DNA from: Epilithonimonas zeae | GTDB lineage: Bacteria; Bacteroidota; Bacteroidia; Flavobacteriales; Weeksellaceae | Assembly: GCF_023278365.1 (NCBI RefSeq) | Contig: NZ_CP075338.1 | Coordinates: 3,596,001-3,660,000 of the forward strand | Direction: 5' to 3' | Length of the DNA stretch: 64,000 nucleotides | In this document: positions 61,901 through 64,000 of the stretch, in pieces | How positions within the stretch are numbered: the stretch's first letter is position 1 | Layout: each line of letters starts with the position of its first letter | Notes under the pieces: generated by a model | Database searches by the model: none | What the model was told of the DNA's origin: nothing | Seen by the model: only the letters and a program-made list of their open reading frames with translations | Position numbers and translations under genes: made by a program

Positions 61901-63262
61901 GAGGTTAGAACAATTAAGTCTGAAGGCGAAGAAGGACAAACTGCGGATATCGTTGTGTCCCGTTCAACAGAATTTAGATTGGTTGCTGATAACGAAGCTA
62001 GAACACCAATCATGGTTGCGAACGTTCCTTATGGTTCCGAACTATTTGTGAAACCAGGCGATAAAGTGAAAAAAGGAGATCTTATTGCAAAATGGGATGC
62101 CTATAATGCCGTAATCATTGCAGAAACTTCTGGTAAGGTAGAGTATGAGGATATTATCCAAGGTATCTCTTTCGTATTGGAGATTGATGAGCAGACTGGT
62201 TTCGAAGAGAAAGTAATCTCTGAATCTAGAAATAAAAAAGCGGTTCCAACTTTGAAGGTTGTAGATGCAAAAGGCGTAGAGCAAAAAGCTTACAACTTAC
62301 CGGTAGGCGCCCACTTGATGGTTAACGATGGTGAGAAAATTAAGGCTGGTAAAGTCCTAATCAAGATCCCAAGAAAATCTGCAAAAGCAGGGGATATCAC
62401 CGGAGGTCTTCCAAGAGTTACCGAATTATTCGAAGCCAGAAACCCTTCAAACCCAGCTGTAGTTACAGAGATTGATGGTGTAGTTTCTTACGGTAAAATC
62501 AAGAGAGGTAACCGTGAGCTTATCGTTGAGGCTAAAACTGGAGAAATCAAGAAGTATTTGGTTAAATTATCAAACCAGATCTTGGTTCAGGAGAATGACT
62601 TCGTTTATGCTGGTGGTCCACTTTCAGACGGTTCTATCACACCGGACGATATCTTAAGAATCAAAGGTCCAACTGCGGTTCAGGAATATTTGGTTAATGA
62701 GATTCAGGAAGTTTACCGTCTTCAAGGGGTGAAGATTGATGACAAACACTTCGAGATTATTGTTCGTCAGATGATGACAAAAGTATCGATTGTGGATGGA
62801 GGAGATACTCAGTTCCTGGAAGGAGCATTGGAGCACAAATTCGATTTCTTGGAAGAGAACAACAGAGTTTTCGGACTGAAAGTTGTTACCGAGCCGGGAG
62901 ATTCTAAAGTATTCAAGGCAGGTCAGATGATTACAGCAAGAGAACTTAGAGATGAGAACTCGAAGCTTAAGAGAGAAGATCAGGCTTTGGTACAAGTTAG
63001 AGAAGCGCTTCCTGCAACTGCAACACCTGTTTTACAAGGTATTACAAGAGCAGCGTTACAGACAAAATCATTTATGTCTGCAGCGTCATTCCAGGAAACA
63101 ACTAAGGTTCTTAACGAAGCAGCAGTATCTGGAAAAATCGACTTCTTGACAGGTCTTAAAGAAAATGTAATTGTAGGACACAGAATCCCTGCAGGTACAG
63201 GTCTTAAAGATTACCAAAACGTAATCGTAGGTTCTAGAAAAGAATTCGAAGATATTAACTAA
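58997..63262 (+). CDS. rpoC: DNA-directed RNA polymerase beta' subunit
   Basis: 1421 aa. N-terminal zinc motif '[20 protein letters not shown]', catalytic '[16 protein letters not shown]', bridge helix/trigger loop region '[20 protein letters not shown]', second zinc site '[13 protein letters not shown]', and '[20 protein letters not shown]'. Length and ending '[16 protein letters not shown]' are normal. It pairs with rpoB in one transcript. A hairpin of the AT-rich kind follows. Confidence 0.98.
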   Translation: MSNKNKTSRFNKITIGLASPESILQESRGEVLKPETINYRTHKPERDGLFCEKIFGPVKDYECACGKYKRIRYKGIVCDRCGVEVTEKKVRRERIGHIGLVVPVAHIWYFRSLPNKIGYLLGIPSKKLDMIIYYERYVVIQQGIAKKADGSDFDDKEFLTEEEYLDVLETLPIENQYLDDSDPNKFVAKMGAEAVEELLKRIDLDSLSFDLRHKAHNESSKQRRTEALKRLNVVEALRGANTRMINKPEWMIMRVLPIIPPELRPLVPLDGGRFATSDLNDLYRRVIIRNNRLKRLLEIKAPEVILRNEKRMLQESVDSLFDNTRKSSAVKSESNRPLKSLSDSLKGKQGRFRQNLLGKRVDYSARSVIVVGPSLQLHECGLPKDMAAELYKPFIIRKLIERGIVKTVKSAKRIIDRKEPVVYDILEGVMKGHPVLLNRAPTLHRLGIQAFQPKMIEGKAIQLHPLVTTAFNADFDGDQMAVHLPLGPEAILEAQLLMLGSQNILNPANGSPITVPSQDMVLGLYFMTKEAHSTDEKKIQGEGLAFYSPEEVEIAYAEGKVSLNAKVRCRLPVKENGEIVTRLLNTTVGRILFNQIVPAQVGYVDELLTKKSLRNVIGQILADTDFPTTVKFLDDMKNLGYANAFKGGLSFSLGDIVIPAEKKGMIATAVENVDEIKANYNMGLITDTERYNQVIDVWTNTNAGLTEMIMSRMKSDQGGFNSVFMMLDSGARGSKEQIRQLSGMRGLMAKPQKAGSVGAEIIENPIVANFKEGLSILEYFISTHGARKGLADTALKTADAGYLTRRLVDVAQDVIITEDDCGTLRGTEITALKKNDDIVEKISDRILGRVSLHNVYHPETDELLANADELIVEAVAKQIEDAGIEAVEVRSPLTCETKKGICAKCYGRNLATGKGIHMGEAVGVIAAQSIGEPGTQLTLRTFHQGGTASNISENPSIVAKRDGIVEMDEVRTIKSEGEEGQTADIVVSRSTEFRLVADNEARTPIMVANVPYGSELFVKPGDKVKKGDLIAKWDAYNAVIIAETSGKVEYEDIIQGISFVLEIDEQTGFEEKVISESRNKKAVPTLKVVDAKGVEQKAYNLPVGAHLMVNDGEKIKAGKVLIKIPRKSAKAGDITGGLPRVTELFEARNPSNPAVVTEIDGVVSYGKIKRGNRELIVEAKTGEIKKYLVKLSNQILVQENDFVYAGGPLSDGSITPDDILRIKGPTAVQEYLVNEIQEVYRLQGVKIDDKHFEIIVRQMMTKVSIVDGGDTQFLEGALEHKFDFLEENNRVFGLKVVTEPGDSKVFKAGQMITARELRDENSKLKREDQALVQVREALPATATPVLQGITRAALQTKSFMSAASFQETTKVLNEAAVSGKIDFLTGLKENVIVGHRIPAGTGLKDYQNVIVGSRKEFEDIN

Positions 63263-63272
63263 AAAAAGATAT

Positions 63273-63320
63273 TATAGATTATGAATTTAAATTTTAAATG
63301 ATTTATATTCGTAATCTATA
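63273..63320. repeat. AT-rich hairpin after rpoC
   Basis: TATAGATTATGAAT (63273-63286) and ATTCGTAATCTATA (63307-63320), 13 of 14 paired. No T run, so termination is uncertain. Confidence 0.55.
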
Positions 63321-63347
63321 ATTTTAACAAAATAATTAAACAAAAAA

Positions 63348-63653
63348 ATGGACAATAATCAAAACCAAGATCCAAACAACATTAACATCGAACTTAATGA
63401 AGTTGTAGCAGCAGGAGTTTATGTGAACTTAGCTTTAGTAAATCACTCTCCATCAGAATTCGTATTGGATTTCATCCAATTGATGCCAGGTGTACAACAA
63501 GCGAAAGTAAGATCTAGAGTTATCGTAGCACCTCTTCACGCAAAAAGAGTTTTAGCTGCACTTCAGCAAAATGTTGCTAACTATGAGCAGCAGTTTGGTG
63601 AGATCAAAGAAGTTGAACCTTTCGTATTAGGAGGTAACAACGTTCAAGCTTAA
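63348..63653 (+). CDS. DUF3467 family protein
   Basis: 101 aa, cytoplasmic. 'NINIELNEVVAAGVYVNLAL', 'SEFVLDFIQLMPG', 'VRSRVIVAPLHAKRVLAAL'. DUF3467 occurs widely in bacteria and often follows rpoC in flavobacteria; no established function. The core is an alpha/beta sheet with a conserved 'Y.N...V..S..EF.LDF'. Terminator downstream. Confidence 0.9.
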   Translation: MDNNQNQDPNNINIELNEVVAAGVYVNLALVNHSPSEFVLDFIQLMPGVQQAKVRSRVIVAPLHAKRVLAALQQNVANYEQQFGEIKEVEPFVLGGNNVQA

Positions 63654-63673
63654 GATATTTCTCTTAACATATC

Positions 63674-63706
63674 AATCCCGATTCTTCTAGAGTCGGGATT
63701 TTTTAT
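63674..63706 (+). terminator. Terminator after the DUF3467 gene
   Basis: 12-bp stem AATCCCGATTCT / AGAGTCGGGATT (one G-U), TCT loop and a T run. Confidence 0.9.
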
Positions 63707-63783
63707 TTAGGTTTAATATTTTATTAACTCAACATTTTTTTAAGTTGAAATCTCACCAACTACCTTTGTCAAAATTTTTTATA

Positions 63784-64000
63784 ATGAAGAAGCTATTAGT
63801 ATTTCTGCAGCTATTTTTATCATTAATGATATTCTCCCAGAAAGGAATTGTAGATACAGCTCAGGTTGTAATTCCGAACCGGTTCAATAGTACAGAAGCA
63901 ATGCAGAAACCTTATGTGATTATGATTTCCACCGATGGTTTCAGAAGTGATTATACTAAGAAATACAATGCTGAGAATCTTCTGAGATATTCGGATGAAG
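63784..64000 (+). CDS. Alkaline-phosphatase-superfamily (nucleotide pyrophosphatase-like) protein, 5' part only
   Basis: 72 codons, cut by the window edge. MKKLLVFLQLFLSLMIFSQK is a signal peptide; 'KPYVIMISTDGFRSDYTKKY' matches the first metal-binding Asp and start of the nucleotide pyrophosphatase/phosphodiesterase family ('vllisiDGfr.dyl.ky'). The nucleophile and most ligands are outside the window, so substrate cannot be read. Export to the periplasm or surface is inferred from the signal. Confidence 0.75.
   Translation, partial: MKKLLVFLQLFLSLMIFSQKGIVDTAQVVIPNRFNSTEAMQKPYVIMISTDGFRSDYTKKYNAENLLRYSDE

Overview
The window reads as a low-GC chromosomal segment of a Bacteroidota, order Flavobacteriales, most like the Chryseobacterium / Epilithonimonas group (Weeksellaceae). 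The signs are: a complete type IX secretion core (gldKLMN); many families largely confined to this phylum (DUF4270, DUF6427, DUF6341, DUF3109); many secreted proteins with 'SxAQ'-type signal ends; and promoters of the Bacteroidota form (TTTG, 18-21 bp, TAnnTTTG) instead of sigma70 -35/-10 boxes. Genus-level placement is inference from family resemblance. I see no rRNA, transposase, prophage or CRISPR.

Layout. 1-6 kb: end of a secreted protein gene, a TPR sensor kinase whose 3' end overlaps a convergent LytTR regulator, an HtrA protease and three small genes. 6-11 kb: mtaB, an FKBP-like lipoprotein, an S4 protein, aroK, a tRNA Lys-Leu-Lys cluster and panC. 11-20.4 kb: a stand-alone glycogen-synthase N-domain, a DUF4270 lipoprotein, glmS and gldKLMN. 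20.5-26 kb: an FAD oxidoreductase and the sulfate assimilation run cysH-cysD-cysN, closed by a siroheme-synthase-like/TSUP fusion. 26-31 kb: a PepSY-type membrane protein with a TonB receptor behind a candidate Fur box, then an ABC-F ATPase.

31-43.4 kb is mixed: secreted and envelope proteins, including one built wholly of 11-residue repeats, DUF3109/6427/6341 genes, universal stress protein, FAH hydrolase, DnaQ-like exonuclease, pssA, an LTA-synthase-like sulfatase, DUF2147 and pdhB. 43.4-43.9 kb is a repeat-filled gap. 43.9-63.7 kb is the translation/transcription core: rpsU, xerC, hpf, four tRNAs, tuf, tRNA-Trp, secE, nusG, rplKAJL, rpoB, rpoC and a DUF3467 gene. Three predicted exported, surface-type genes, bracketed by terminators, separate rplL from rpoB. 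The right edge cuts an alkaline-phosphatase-superfamily gene.

The points most worth following up are: the roughly 290-nt rpoBC leader, whose predicted RNA 5' end is a perfect 11-bp complement of a segment about 180 nt downstream; the surface-gene cassette in the ribosomal/RNA polymerase cluster; the nine-times-11-residue LEA-like protein; the CysG-like/TSUP fusion; two related interspersed palindromic elements; and tandem near-identical promoters before a tRNA cluster. None is a clear-cut new defence or mobile system. They are regulatory, structural and domain-fusion leads read by eye.
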